Source: a virus
IMG/VR virus record: IMGVR_UViG_3300033146_001182
Span: 24,776 to 88,775 of that record
Reading direction: 5' to 3' (one strand)
DNA length: 64,000 nucleotides
Position numbers and translations under genes: made by a program. Below the pieces are notes generated by a model. The model worked only from the letters and a program-made list of their open reading frames with translations. It searched no databases and had not been told where the DNA came from. Positions within the stretch are counted from its first letter, which is position 1, and each line of letters starts with the position of its first letter. Of the stretch, positions 1 to 8,256 are shown piece after piece.

Positions 1-784
1 ACCATTTATATAAGGCTAGATAATCAATTACAGATACACCAGCAATATTAATACTCATTGCATTTGTATCCTTATCATCCCAACATCTTACTACATTAAT
101 AGGAGATAATTGATGCCAAATTGTGGTCTTTTCACCAAAGAGATTTTTTGAACGATTGATGAGATAAGGAAAGTCAAATCCACCTCTTCTGTTCATTTTG
201 TTATCAGCAACAATATTCCACCCTGTAACAACATCAGGAGAATGTTTTTGCCACCAAGAAAAGAACTTATCTAATAAATCTCGTTCATCTCTACATTGAT
301 AATATTCTATACCATATTTGTTATCACCTGTATATTCTTTAAGACCCCAAGTAACATTACATACTCCACCCATACCTCTTACATTTATCAATACAACAGG
401 AAATTTGGCTTCTTGTGCCTTTGGAAATCCTTCTTCTGAATGGACTTCAATATCAATAGAATAGATTTTTAATTTAGGAACTTCAATATCATCATCAGGA
501 ATGTGGTGATATTTTTCACATAGAAATTGAATATCAAAAGGAACTTCATTCTCAAACACTGTATTTTTATGAAGTTTTTGATAATCTTTGTAATCTTTTA
601 TCGCAGCAAATGTTCGTTTATTGACAGGAATACCATCAATAGTTTTAATATTAGATGATTTTGATTCATCTGCCTCATACACATATGGGACCCAATTCAC
701 GATATTAAATTCATCGTTACCTTTTGATTGTTCCCACAGATACATACGACTTCTTTTTGTGTCATAATAACAATTCTTATACAG
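1..784 (-). CDS. 43: Family B DNA polymerase, N-terminal part (gp43-like), cut by window edge
   Basis: Replicative DNA polymerase with 3'-5' exonuclease; only the N-terminal and exonuclease regions are inside the window and the rest lies beyond base 1. Exo I is visible as SIDIEVHSEEGFP and Exo II as VTGWNIV followed by FDFPYLINR, as in T4 gp43. The start is unclear: the reading frame is open from an in-frame stop at 842-844, but its first ATG is at 746, inside conserved-looking sequence (YYDTKRSRMYLWEQ). A CTG at 784, preceded by AGGTAGG, would give the N-terminus LYKNCYYDTK expected for this family, so the end given here is a best guess. Clamp and clamp-loader genes for the same replisome are elsewhere in the window. 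Confidence 0.9.
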   Translation of the reverse strand, partial: MYKNCYYDTKRSRMYLWEQSKGNDEFNIVNWVPYVYEADESKSSNIKTIDGIPVNKRTFAAIKDYKDYQKLHKNTVFENEVPFDIQFLCEKYHHIPDDDIEVPKLKIYSIDIEVHSEEGFPKAQEAKFPVVLINVRGMGGVCNVTWGLKEYTGDNKYGIEYYQCRDERDLLDKFFSWWQKHSPDVVTGWNIVADNKMNRRGGFDFPYLINRSKNLFGEKTTIWHQLSPINVVRCWDDKDTNAMSINIAGVSVIDYLALYKW

Positions 785-870
785 ATTACACCTACCTTTT
801 GGATCAAATCCAGTGATATTTTTGTATCTATAATGACATATTCAAACTTATATGTAAATGTTAGAAAATA

Positions 871-1026
871 TTATTTTGGTGCTTCTTCTTCACTGTCTTT
901 GTTGGTTGGTTTTTTAGGTTTACCTTTTTTGGCAAATAATCCTGATACCTTTTTATCAGCAGCAGCAATTTTAGCATTATCATTTTCTTCTTTGAGATGT
1001 TTTTCTATAATTTCTTCAATATTCAT
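871..1026 (-). CDS. Small charged protein, 51 aa
   Basis: Begins MNIEEIIEKHLKEEN and has a Lys/Pro-rich middle (GLFAKKGKPKKP) and an acidic tail ending EEEAPK. The start is supported by GGAGAACAAC directly upstream of the ATG. It sits between the capsid-targeted 435-aa gene and the polymerase gene and is read in the same direction. I do not recognise a family. The first residues (IEEIIEKHLKEE) loosely resemble the capsid-targeting leaders seen elsewhere in the window, but no clear cleavage site follows. Confidence 0.6.
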   Translation of the reverse strand: MNIEEIIEKHLKEENDNAKIAAADKKVSGLFAKKGKPKKPTNKDSEEEAPK

Positions 1027-1037
1027 GTTGTTCTCCG

Positions 1038-2345
1038 TTATTTAAGTAAATAATTTACCATACCCTGTGAACCTGTAATATCATTCATTGATGCTTTAGA
1101 ACCAATAATTGTTAATGACATTGAATCACTCTTACTTATTTTAAATGATACAATACCTTTTTGCCAATCTTTAATATTTAAATTTGCTTGCCAAAAATCT
1201 TTTACACCTAAAACTGTTAATAATTCATCAATTGCTTGACGATCAGTATTAATCATATAAGATAATCTTCTGGAAAAAAATGATGTTAATGAATTTGGTA
1301 ACATTGATTTTATTCTACTTAAATTACCTTCTATTTTCCAATTACCATTCATGATCATATTAATTACTTTTTTTACTTCTGGTGTATCATTACCTTTTCT
1401 TATATTAACATATACTTCCATTGGATTCATTTTACCCAATCCCAATATTTCATCAAATCCGAATTTATATAGTATATCTTTACCTTGACGATTTGGATTC
1501 AAACTACCTTTTTCTGTGATATCAATAAGTTGTTTTAATATTTTACTTCTTACATTTTGTTTATTTTTTATCAAAACAGGTAATAAATTGGAGAAAAATG
1601 ATGCCTTTGCTCCAACTCCAAATTTAGAAGAAATTGCTATTACAGTTCCATCAGCTTTTTTTATAAACATTGAATCAACCCCAGAAAATGATGGGTCATC
1701 TGGAACTACAAATGATACTTTATCTTTAGATGATAATGCACCTGGTATTACCAATTCACCATTTAATGCAAGTAAACCAATAATTAATTCACCTAAATAT
1801 TTCCCTAATTCATTTATTTGATCATTTGTTATACTACCATCCCATTCAATATTCTTAAATGATGTTTGATTTAGATACTTAGATAAAATTGATTTAATAT
1901 TATCAGGTATTAATTTATTGCCACCTATAGAAGAATTAATAATTGAACTTAATTCTTCTACAGATGTGAATATTTTTGCTTCAAAGGTCTTATTTGCTAA
2001 GGTTACTGTTTCAGTTTTAGCTCCTCTGGTCATATTTGTAGCATTTATTCTTAATTTCTCAGTTGCACCTTTAGTTATTGGTTTTGAAATTGTATTAAAA
2101 GGAATTTTTACTATGGAAGTATTAAATTTAATATTTGATAATAAAGTATTTTTTATTTTTTGTAATGGTAAATCTAATACTGTAATTGTACTTCCAATAG
2201 GAATGATAGTATCAGTTTTGTTACCATCATTGTCATATACGATTGCATCTTTATTTAATGTAGTTTTAACTTCTTGATCTTTGAAATATTTCTTCCAAGA
2301 AGAAAAACCTGTCGTTGCTTCTGTTAGATATCGTTCCAATCTCAT
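1038..2345 (-). CDS. Putative internal head protein with capsid-targeting leader, 435 aa
   Basis: Begins MRLERYLTEATTG, matching the layout of T4 internal-protein leaders (MKTYQEFIAE, then A), with a probable gp21-type cleavage after LTE. The remaining ~425 residues have no motif I recognise. The gene is preceded by a TATAAATA late box. Its ribosome-binding site (AAGGGAG) lies in the 3' arm of a hairpin at 2350-2381, so translation is probably blocked on read-through transcripts and allowed on late transcripts that start inside the hairpin. T4 uses this arrangement for some late genes. Packaging and injection are inferred from the leader alone. Confidence 0.7.
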   Translation of the reverse strand: MRLERYLTEATTGFSSWKKYFKDQEVKTTLNKDAIVYDNDGNKTDTIIPIGSTITVLDLPLQKIKNTLLSNIKFNTSIVKIPFNTISKPITKGATEKLRINATNMTRGAKTETVTLANKTFEAKIFTSVEELSSIINSSIGGNKLIPDNIKSILSKYLNQTSFKNIEWDGSITNDQINELGKYLGELIIGLLALNGELVIPGALSSKDKVSFVVPDDPSFSGVDSMFIKKADGTVIAISSKFGVGAKASFFSNLLPVLIKNKQNVRSKILKQLIDITEKGSLNPNRQGKDILYKFGFDEILGLGKMNPMEVYVNIRKGNDTPEVKKVINMIMNGNWKIEGNLSRIKSMLPNSLTSFFSRRLSYMINTDRQAIDELLTVLGVKDFWQANLNIKDWQKGIVSFKISKSDSMSLTIIGSKASMNDITGSQGMVNYLLK

Positions 2346-2349
2346 AAAA

Positions 2350-2381
2350 AAATACTCCCTTGATTTCTCTCAGGAGTATTT
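2350..2381 (-). terminator. Hairpin: terminator of the DruA-like gene and RBS-sequestering element
   Basis: Perfect 9-bp stem (2350-2358 with 2373-2381) followed on the minus strand by a T-run. It lies between the DruA-like gene and the 435-aa gene. The downstream arm contains the AAGGGAG Shine-Dalgarno of the 435-aa gene, so it can both terminate and mask translation. Confidence 0.75.
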
Positions 2382-2384
2382 ATA
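2377..2384 (-). promoter_or_regulatory. T4-type late promoter box TATAAATA
   Basis: Exact TATAAATA on the minus strand, overlapping the 5' arm of the 2350-2381 hairpin. Initiation several bases downstream would begin inside the hairpin loop and free the ribosome-binding site of the 435-aa gene. Confidence 0.65.
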
Positions 2385-2387
2385 TTA

Positions 2388-3602
2388 TTATCGACCAACA
2401 TCAGTCAAATATTTCTTTTTAGTTTCTTCACCTTCCAATTCATCATAAAAAAGAATGTCGTTAGTTACATTATCCTTTTCAATTAATTTTGTAATTCTTT
2501 TTGAAGCATACTTTTCTTTCCATAATTTAGACAATGTTTCTACACTGTTATCAAACTTTTTTTCACCATGATTATCAGATTCTTGTCTCAAATATTCATT
2601 GGTCTTTGTATATAATGGCGCCCAATAAACACCACGAGGTGCATTATTCTTAGGTGGTTTAATATTTAATTCTTTGAACACCTTACTCATTATTTTAGTT
2701 TTAGGATGAGAAGGTATTGAACATCCATCTCCATCATTTTTTGGTCTTACAAATGAAGCATAATCATCTGGATAATAATCTTTACAATAATTTTTAATTA
2801 ACTCATATGTCTCATTTGAGGGCTCCATTGCAATTTCACCTGTGGATGATTTACATTTTTTCCAATATTTAAGATTATTGTATTGTGAGAATCCACCATA
2901 TAAAGATGTTGTAGTTACACCCAATAATTTTTCATTATATGATTCATTCCAAGCATTTTCTATGACATCACTCAATACCATTAAACTAATTAATTTACCA
3001 CCCAAATAATTATAGCCTAATGGTTGAGTTGGAACAATACTTGAACCCATAGCAGTATGTTTTAACATCCCACCTTTCATTTTATTTTCCATTGTCCAAT
3101 TAATAGCTTTATCTCTACCACCAATTGATATAAAATCTGAACCAAGAGAAATAACACCTAAATACTTGTGATTTGTAACCTTATTACCAAATAAATCAAC
3201 ATTTTCTTCTTCATGGACAACATAAAATCTTAGATTTCTTCCTGGATTCTGATTCCATGCAGCAGAGGAAATATATAATCTTAAAATCCTCCAAATCAAT
3301 AGAGTTTCTTTGTCATTTGCCCAAATTACTTTAATGTTAAGATCTTTATAATCATCAATAGATTTTGGTTGCCAAATATTCTTTTTTATATGTTTAACTT
3401 TATTGTAATCAGAATCAGACCAATTAAGACTGTTTATTTCTAACCACTTTCTATACAATGTGTATTCTGGTATACTCATTGTTGATAGATATTCAAAGTT
3501 TTCTTTAATTGTTTTTTTTATTTCATCTTGTTTATTGATATTTTCTGTGACAGATTTTTCATCTTCACCTAAAAATGCAATATCAAATAAAGGGTTATTC
3601 AT
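2388..3602 (-). CDS. DUF4338 / DruA-like protein
   Basis: 404 aa. The central and C-terminal parts show the hallmark blocks of DUF4338, the family of DruA from the Druantia anti-phage system: RLYISSAAWNQNPGRNLRFY, ISLGSDFISIGGRDKAINW, YNYLGGKLISLMVLSD and TTTSLYGGFSQYNNLKYWK. The N-terminal ~60 residues are charged and probably variable. The biochemical role of the family is not settled; DNA binding or processing is usually assumed. No druBCDE-like genes are next to it. It ends just before a terminator and overlaps the 61-aa gene upstream by 4 bases. Confidence 0.8.
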   Translation of the reverse strand: MNNPLFDIAFLGEDEKSVTENINKQDEIKKTIKENFEYLSTMSIPEYTLYRKWLEINSLNWSDSDYNKVKHIKKNIWQPKSIDDYKDLNIKVIWANDKETLLIWRILRLYISSAAWNQNPGRNLRFYVVHEEENVDLFGNKVTNHKYLGVISLGSDFISIGGRDKAINWTMENKMKGGMLKHTAMGSSIVPTQPLGYNYLGGKLISLMVLSDVIENAWNESYNEKLLGVTTTSLYGGFSQYNNLKYWKKCKSSTGEIAMEPSNETYELIKNYCKDYYPDDYASFVRPKNDGDGCSIPSHPKTKIMSKVFKELNIKPPKNNAPRGVYWAPLYTKTNEYLRQESDNHGEKKFDNSVETLSKLWKEKYASKRITKLIEKDNVTNDILFYDELEGEETKKKYLTDVGR

Positions 3603-3784
3603 ACATTATCCCACCTTGCCTGTTTATTGAATTCTTCTCTAGTTATTTCAATTACTTCTATAACTAGTTTGTTACCTTTTTCCATATAATCAGTAAAGGT
3701 AATAATTTCATTATATAACCCTTGATCTGTTTCTCTTAATATAATTGTATTTGTATTTGGGTCAGTTATTTTATATACTATCAT
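3599..3784 (-). CDS. Hypothetical protein, 61 aa
   Basis: Small acidic protein beginning MIVYKITDPNTNTIILRET. It overlaps the stop and start of its neighbours by 4 bases each (ATGA-type junctions), so it is probably translationally coupled to the nuclease-like gene upstream. No family recognised. Confidence 0.7.
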   Translation of the reverse strand: MIVYKITDPNTNTIILRETDQGLYNEIITFTDYMEKGNKLVIEVIEITREEFNKQARWDNV

Positions 3785-4314
3785 ACAATATCAAAAAGAA
3801 CATTATGTGTTTCCCATAAAGTTTTCTTCATTTCTTGTTCTTTTTTGCCATTCATGGAATTTTTCAATCTATCATCATCAGATGTATCAACAAACAAATA
3901 AACAACAAAATCATAATGAGTATTATAGACAAGTGATTGTCCAATACCTTCTCTAATAGATTTACCAGATGAACCTTTTTTAATTTCAACAGCAATTTTA
4001 ATATCATCAAAATCAATTGTAAAATCAGGACGATGTTGAACTCCCATAAACATAAAATTATTTACGGTGGTATTTGGATCTTCTTCACTTGCCAATTTCA
4101 TTCGGGCTAATTTCTTTGCTGTTTCTGGTACATATCCTTTGAATTCTTCATATAATGAAATTACTTCTCGATGAAGTGGTGTCGCCATTCTATTTTGAAG
4201 TTCTGATTCAGTTTTTTGTTTATACTTTACTCTATCAAAAACCTCATCATTCTTTAGAGCATTCATAATACGATTCAAAATTTTAGACCTACGTTCACTT
4301 TTTTTAGTACACAT
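3781..4314 (-). CDS. PD-(D/E)xK nuclease-like protein, 177 aa
   Basis: The stretch RPDFTIDFDDIKIAVEIKKG carries the D...ExK pattern of the restriction-endonuclease-like fold, followed by a helix with SIREGIGQSL and a hydrophobic strand (FVVYLFVDTS). The N-terminal ~90 residues are helical and charged. The start has AAAGGAAATTGAA upstream. A phage DNA-degradation or repair nuclease is possible; the substrate is unknown. Confidence 0.6.
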   Translation of the reverse strand: MCTKKSERRSKILNRIMNALKNDEVFDRVKYKQKTESELQNRMATPLHREVISLYEEFKGYVPETAKKLARMKLASEEDPNTTVNNFMFMGVQHRPDFTIDFDDIKIAVEIKKGSSGKSIREGIGQSLVYNTHYDFVVYLFVDTSDDDRLKNSMNGKKEQEMKKTLWETHNVLFDIV

Positions 4315-4354
4315 TTCAATTTCCTTTCATTTTTAAGTTGTTATAATTACTTTA

Positions 4355-5110
4355 TCATAATTCAATTACTTTGTCAGGTTCAAATCTTTTATTTTCAAGA
4401 TCATCAATAATATATCCCTGTGGATTACATACAATTCTAGTTTTACCTACATTATAATCAAAAGATGTATGAGTATGTCCATGTATCCAACAATCAGGTT
4501 GATAATCTTCAATTAAATATTCCCATTTGTTACCAAAACATGTATTTAATTCACTTGATTTATATTGTGTGTCAAGTGACTTATAATGTGGGTAATGATG
4601 GGTTATAACACATACTTTATCATAACTATTTTCTAATTCTTCTTTTAGAAAACTTTTAGATTGTTTACCCCATGTGATACCTTTATCATTACCTTCATTC
4701 ATGATATCAAAAATACGATAAAAATCATTAAGACATCTAATAACAGAAGGAGTTAATGGTCCATTAGAACCATCCCACCATCCAGTAGTTCCAATAAAAT
4801 GAATGTTTTCAAAATCAATAGTATCTTCCATTAAAATATGAATATTTGATTGAGATTTATTAAATTCAATTAATTCACGATCAAATCTATCTTTACGAAC
4901 CCCATAATATTCATGATTACCAGGAACAAAGATAATATCTTTATCAGCATCTTCTTGTATAGAAATAAGACTATTAAAAAGTGAAGAATTAACATTTATA
5001 TCACCAGCTAATACTAATAAATCAGCTTTTGTGTTAATCATTCTTTCATAATAGTCTTTATATGTATTACCAAACTCCAAATGGAGATCACTAATTATTT
5101 GAACTTTCAT
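4355..5110 (-). CDS. Metallophosphoesterase, 251 aa
   Basis: Calcineurin-like phosphoesterase with the full metal-ligand set in order: DLHLEFG (near residue 8), LAGDIN (near 35), GNHEYYG (near 64), ITHHYPHY (near 170) and IHGHTHTS (near 210). Length is normal for single-domain members. The start has AAAAGGAAGACAAG upstream. It overlaps the 107-aa gene by 20 bases. The substrate (nucleotide, RNA end or phosphoprotein) cannot be told from sequence. Confidence 0.9.
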   Translation of the reverse strand: MKVQIISDLHLEFGNTYKDYYERMINTKADLLVLAGDINVNSSLFNSLISIQEDADKDIIFVPGNHEYYGVRKDRFDRELIEFNKSQSNIHILMEDTIDFENIHFIGTTGWWDGSNGPLTPSVIRCLNDFYRIFDIMNEGNDKGITWGKQSKSFLKEELENSYDKVCVITHHYPHYKSLDTQYKSSELNTCFGNKWEYLIEDYQPDCWIHGHTHTSFDYNVGKTRIVCNPQGYIIDDLENKRFEPDKVIEL

Positions 5111-5414
5111 CTTGTCTTCCTTTTAACAACATAAAGTATAAATCTTTAATTGTTTTTAATGGAATATTATTTCCATCTTTATCTTGAACTCTACCTTCGG
5201 CATCATTACCAAATTCACATTCCCAACACCAATATTGAATCCACTCATCAGCATCATCCATTACAATTTCAAGTAATTCGATAATTCTGTCAATTAATTC
5301 ACCTGAATACACAATAAATCCTTCAACTTCTAGTATTTCTGAAAGTGCATCATCTTTTTTATAATATTTTATAATGGTGTCCATATGTTTTTCAAAATCA
5401 TTAAATGATAACAT
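5091..5414 (-). CDS. Hypothetical acidic protein, 107 aa
   Basis: Acidic, mostly helical protein beginning MLSFNDFEKHMDTIIK, with an aromatic patch (DEWIQYWCWECEFGND). Its 3' end overlaps the start of the phosphoesterase, and its start overlaps a 28-codon gene by a TAATG junction. No family recognised. Confidence 0.7.
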   Translation of the reverse strand: MLSFNDFEKHMDTIIKYYKKDDALSEILEVEGFIVYSGELIDRIIELLEIVMDDADEWIQYWCWECEFGNDAEGRVQDKDGNNIPLKTIKDLYFMLLKGRQDESSNN

Positions 5415-5500
5415 TATTTTTCCTCTCTTTTATGTTCTTCAATTGCTCTTTTCCAACACATTTCACCAGAAAATACACTGGCATCAACCAATTCAATCAT
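5414..5500 (-). CDS. Very small ORF, 28 aa
   Basis: MIELVDASVFSGEMCWKRAI and eight more residues, ending EEK. Preceded by AAGGAAATATAAA and stops in a TAATG junction with the next gene, which is why I call it despite its size. Function unknown. Confidence 0.45.
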   Translation of the reverse strand: MIELVDASVFSGEMCWKRAIEEHKREEK

Positions 5501-5501
5501 T

Positions 5502-6041
5502 TTATATTTCCTTGAATTTTATGAGTGTTTGTTTCATAAGATTTATACTATCATGTTGTCTTAAAATACTTGGCGGTAGAGACAAGACTGTTGGAATCAC
5601 CACTTGATTTAATTTTGGTTTGATAACTGTGCCATGTAGTTCAGTGATACCATTAAAATTACCTGTCAAATACTCCAAAGGGATGTTACCAAAAGCAATC
5701 ATTTTTTTGGGTTTGACTATTTTTAAGTATTCATTGAACCAAATGTTACAAGTTGCCCTGTGTAATTGTGATGGTCTGTTATAACGCTTTGTTCTTTTGT
5801 TTATATCAGGAGAACATTGGACTACACTAATTTGTAGGAAATGTTCCTCCAACAATCCAAATCTCCCCGCCAATTTCCAAAACTCTTTCATAAAATCTGG
5901 TGTTTGTTTATATGGATATTCTGTTAACATAACATACTTTGTCATGCCACTCCATTTAGGACATATAACACCGTTTTTACTGATGTAACAAGTATTACAT
6001 TTTTTCAATCGTTTGTCAATCTCTTCTAACTCTTCAATCAT
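5502..6041 (-). CDS. Uracil-DNA glycosylase superfamily protein with Fe-S cysteines
   Basis: 179 aa. Cys15, Cys18, Cys76 (VVQCSPD) and Cys98 (HRATCNIWF) match the four cluster ligands of family 4 (Fe-S) uracil-DNA glycosylases, and MIAFGNIPLEYLTG matches their central strand-turn. The usual motif A (GEAPG) is replaced by TEYPYKQ and the C-terminal HPS-type loop by LSLPPSIL, so catalysis on uracil is uncertain. It could be a divergent base-excision enzyme or a binding protein. Confidence 0.7.
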   Translation of the reverse strand: MIEELEEIDKRLKKCNTCYISKNGVICPKWSGMTKYVMLTEYPYKQTPDFMKEFWKLAGRFGLLEEHFLQISVVQCSPDINKRTKRYNRPSQLHRATCNIWFNEYLKIVKPKKMIAFGNIPLEYLTGNFNGITELHGTVIKPKLNQVVIPTVLSLPPSILRQHDSINLMKQTLIKFKEI

Positions 6042-6043
6042 TT

Positions 6044-6235
6044 TTAATCTCTATAACTATCAACATAGTATTTTTCACCGTAATGATGTTTACCGTTATA
6101 CAATTGAACTTTTCTACATAATGGGTTTGATAATCCCCCCATTGTACAGAAATGAAGATATGTTGTGGGAACATTTGATATTAATATTTCCCTTGTGATT
6201 GGTTTTATATGATTTTCACATGGATTATTATACAT
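6044..6235 (-). CDS. Hypothetical small protein with cysteines
   Basis: Start taken at MYNNPCENHIKP; a further upstream start at 6250 would overlap the next gene. It contains three Cys and several His (PCENH, LHFC, NPLC), which could bind a metal. Packed between the glycosylase and the 187-aa gene. No family recognised. Confidence 0.55.
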   Translation of the reverse strand: MYNNPCENHIKPITREILISNVPTTYLHFCTMGGLSNPLCRKVQLYNGKHHYGEKYYVDSYRD

Positions 6236-6237
6236 TT

Positions 6238-6801
6238 TTAATCCCACCAAGAATAAAGATATTTATTGATGATATCGGTTAAATATTTAAGATCTTGTTT
6301 TTTAAGATATTCAGAATGTTTTGACCATCGTAAGAATTCTTTACGCTCTTGTTCTTCAGTTTCTTCAGTTACATTAGGGCGATCAAATTTAGCTTCTTTG
6401 TAACCATCATTGTCAGAATCAATCCAATCAATACTCAATTCACCCCATTTTTTATCATGTGAACGAAAAGCCAATTCATGATAATCATCTTTTAAGATTC
6501 GATCTATAATCATCACGGCTTTATGAATTCTGTCGGCATCTTTTTCAGCATACAAATGAATGCCGTGATTACGAATAAATTTTTCCATCCGAGATAATTT
6601 TAGACGATTCATTTTTAACCAATAATGATAATCCCAATCACGATCATTCCAAATAATTTTGAAATAAACAATTAGATTTTCAATTCCATATTTAAGATCA
6701 TAAAATGGATAAGACCATTTCCGCATATGATATTTCATTGATAAATAATATGTCCTTATATAATCTTTAATCGAATAACATACCTTGACTAGAGTTTTCA
6801 T
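6238..6801 (-). CDS. Hypothetical protein, 187 aa
   Basis: Start chosen at MKTLVKVCYSIKDY because AGAGGTGG lies just upstream. Rich in aromatic and basic residues in the first half (repeated YxxR/YxxK, WNDRDWDYHYWL), acidic in the second half. It overlaps the end of the DUF4177-like gene. No family recognised. Confidence 0.65.
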   Translation of the reverse strand: MKTLVKVCYSIKDYIRTYYLSMKYHMRKWSYPFYDLKYGIENLIVYFKIIWNDRDWDYHYWLKMNRLKLSRMEKFIRNHGIHLYAEKDADRIHKAVMIIDRILKDDYHELAFRSHDKKWGELSIDWIDSDNDGYKEAKFDRPNVTEETEEQERKEFLRWSKHSEYLKKQDLKYLTDIINKYLYSWWD

Positions 6802-6946
6802 TATCAACCACCTCTTTTTCCAACAAAATTTGATATTGAGTAAATCCAATTACTCGCCAACCATCTTTTGATAGAACAAATAATTCCGTTTCTGTATCAT
6901 ATTTATTTTGTCGATTGTCCATAATTTTATATTCATATTTCTTCAT
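6767..6946 (-). CDS. DUF4177-like small protein, 59 aa
   Basis: MKKYEYKIMDNRQNKYDT, then TELFVLSKDGWRVIGF and ILLEKE. The YEYK strand, the GW(R/E)V turn and the closing ILLE strand fit the DUF4177 fold. AGGTAAG precedes the ATG. The 3' end overlaps the next gene by 35 bases. Confidence 0.65.
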   Translation of the reverse strand: MKKYEYKIMDNRQNKYDTETELFVLSKDGWRVIGFTQYQILLEKEVVDNENSSQGMLFD

Positions 6947-6949
6947 ATC

Positions 6950-8179
6950 TTACCTCATTTCTTTAATTTTACAACGGGTCATAACCGTTTGTTTTACATC
7001 ATTATATTCATTATGTTCTTTGATAGTTCCAGTTAACAGAAGTTGTTCCCCTTTATCAAACTCTCTGGCACTACTAGTTTTCCAAATTACGATGTTACCT
7101 TTACAAGTAACAAACTTGAGATAACTAACATAACCATAAGAAGAATTGAAACCCCATTCATTGAGGAAAGTTACTGGAATATCTTTTACTCGTTCTTTAA
7201 CTTCACCAAACCATTCCGATTTTTTTTCATCATTAACTTCACGATCTTTTTCTAATTTTTTCCGATAAGTTGAAATGAGTGAACACACCAAACCAAACTC
7301 TTTTTCTTCAATGTATTCACGATTAACACAAACGGCACAATTGAAGAGATATTCATTCAGTTTTGGGTCATTCATATCTAAAGATTTCACCCAATCAATT
7401 ACCTCTTTTGCGAACTCTTTATTTTTATCAGTAATATTTTTTGAAATTACATACAAATCAGGATGATAGTGGTTTAATTCATTATCAACAATGATTCTAC
7501 TAACTTGAGTTGCCGTGTCAATTTCACCACTATCACGAGCAACACTCCGACTAACCCAACCCAATTCATTAATAACAGCATCAGTAATTGCTAATACATC
7601 TTCAACTTTATATTCTGGTTTGAACTCAACACCAATACCACCAAATCCACCAATCATTTCTTCTATATATTCAATGTATTTGGCGGAATTGACAATATAA
7701 CTTGGGTCATTCTCACCTAAGAAATCTTTAATACAAGTAGAACCGACCTGACGATATTCATCAGTATCGGGATTATGAAGAGTATATGTATTTTTACGAA
7801 ATCTTTTAGTGTTACAATGTTCACAAACAGAAGGAATATCAACCAATTTTACACGGTCAATTTTTTCCTCATAATTTGGAAGAACCCGAACCTTATTACC
7901 TTTTTTCTCAACATCAACTCGTGAATGTTCAACAACAGCAGCCAAGTTCCAACCTTTAACAATTGGAAACTCACCACTATAAGTAACAGGAACGAAAACT
8001 ACATCCATTTCCTCAGTATGGTCATAAAATGGAACTTCAACCTTTTTAATAACAATTTCATTCTTAAAGACCAAAAGTTCAGGAGCTTCCAAACCAAGTT
8101 TTTCAGCTTTTTTGACAGCCCTTTGAAACTTTTTCTTCAATTTTTCAAGGTTTTGACGAGGAATTAAAATCTTTTCCAT
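6950..8179 (-). CDS. Zinc-binding protein with C-terminal OB-like region, 409 aa
   Basis: N-terminal helix (LKKKFQRAVKKAEKLG), then a zinc site VCEHCNTKRFRKNTY that continues into QVGSTCIKDFLG (about residues 125-160), a helical middle, and a beta-rich C-terminus (KFVTCKGNIVIWKTSS, KGEQLLLTGTIKEH) that looks like an OB fold. Proteins of this layout are common in large phages and plasmids and probably bind nucleic acid, but I cannot name the family. A strong promoter lies directly upstream. Confidence 0.6.
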   Translation of the reverse strand: MEKILIPRQNLEKLKKKFQRAVKKAEKLGLEAPELLVFKNEIVIKKVEVPFYDHTEEMDVVFVPVTYSGEFPIVKGWNLAAVVEHSRVDVEKKGNKVRVLPNYEEKIDRVKLVDIPSVCEHCNTKRFRKNTYTLHNPDTDEYRQVGSTCIKDFLGENDPSYIVNSAKYIEYIEEMIGGFGGIGVEFKPEYKVEDVLAITDAVINELGWVSRSVARDSGEIDTATQVSRIIVDNELNHYHPDLYVISKNITDKNKEFAKEVIDWVKSLDMNDPKLNEYLFNCAVCVNREYIEEKEFGLVCSLISTYRKKLEKDREVNDEKKSEWFGEVKERVKDIPVTFLNEWGFNSSYGYVSYLKFVTCKGNIVIWKTSSAREFDKGEQLLLTGTIKEHNEYNDVKQTVMTRCKIKEMR

Positions 8180-8204
8180 GATAAATCTCCGAAAAAAAGG
8201 GTTA

Positions 8205-8256
8205 TCACCAACTCACAAATCTATTATAAAACAATTACCAAATAAAGTCAATCTTT
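8205..8256 (-). promoter_or_regulatory. Sigma70-type promoter for the 409-aa gene
   Basis: Minus-strand TTGACT, 17 bp (TTATTTGGTAATTGTTT), TATAAT, followed by a leader containing GGTGATAACC, a variant of the GATAAC leader motif seen in several other transcription units of this window. Confidence 0.7.

Noticed and set aside
728-1045. Plus-strand ORF of 105 codons over the polymerase/51-aa region
   Set aside because: It is the antisense shadow of well-supported minus-strand genes, with low-complexity hydrophobic translation and no ribosome site.
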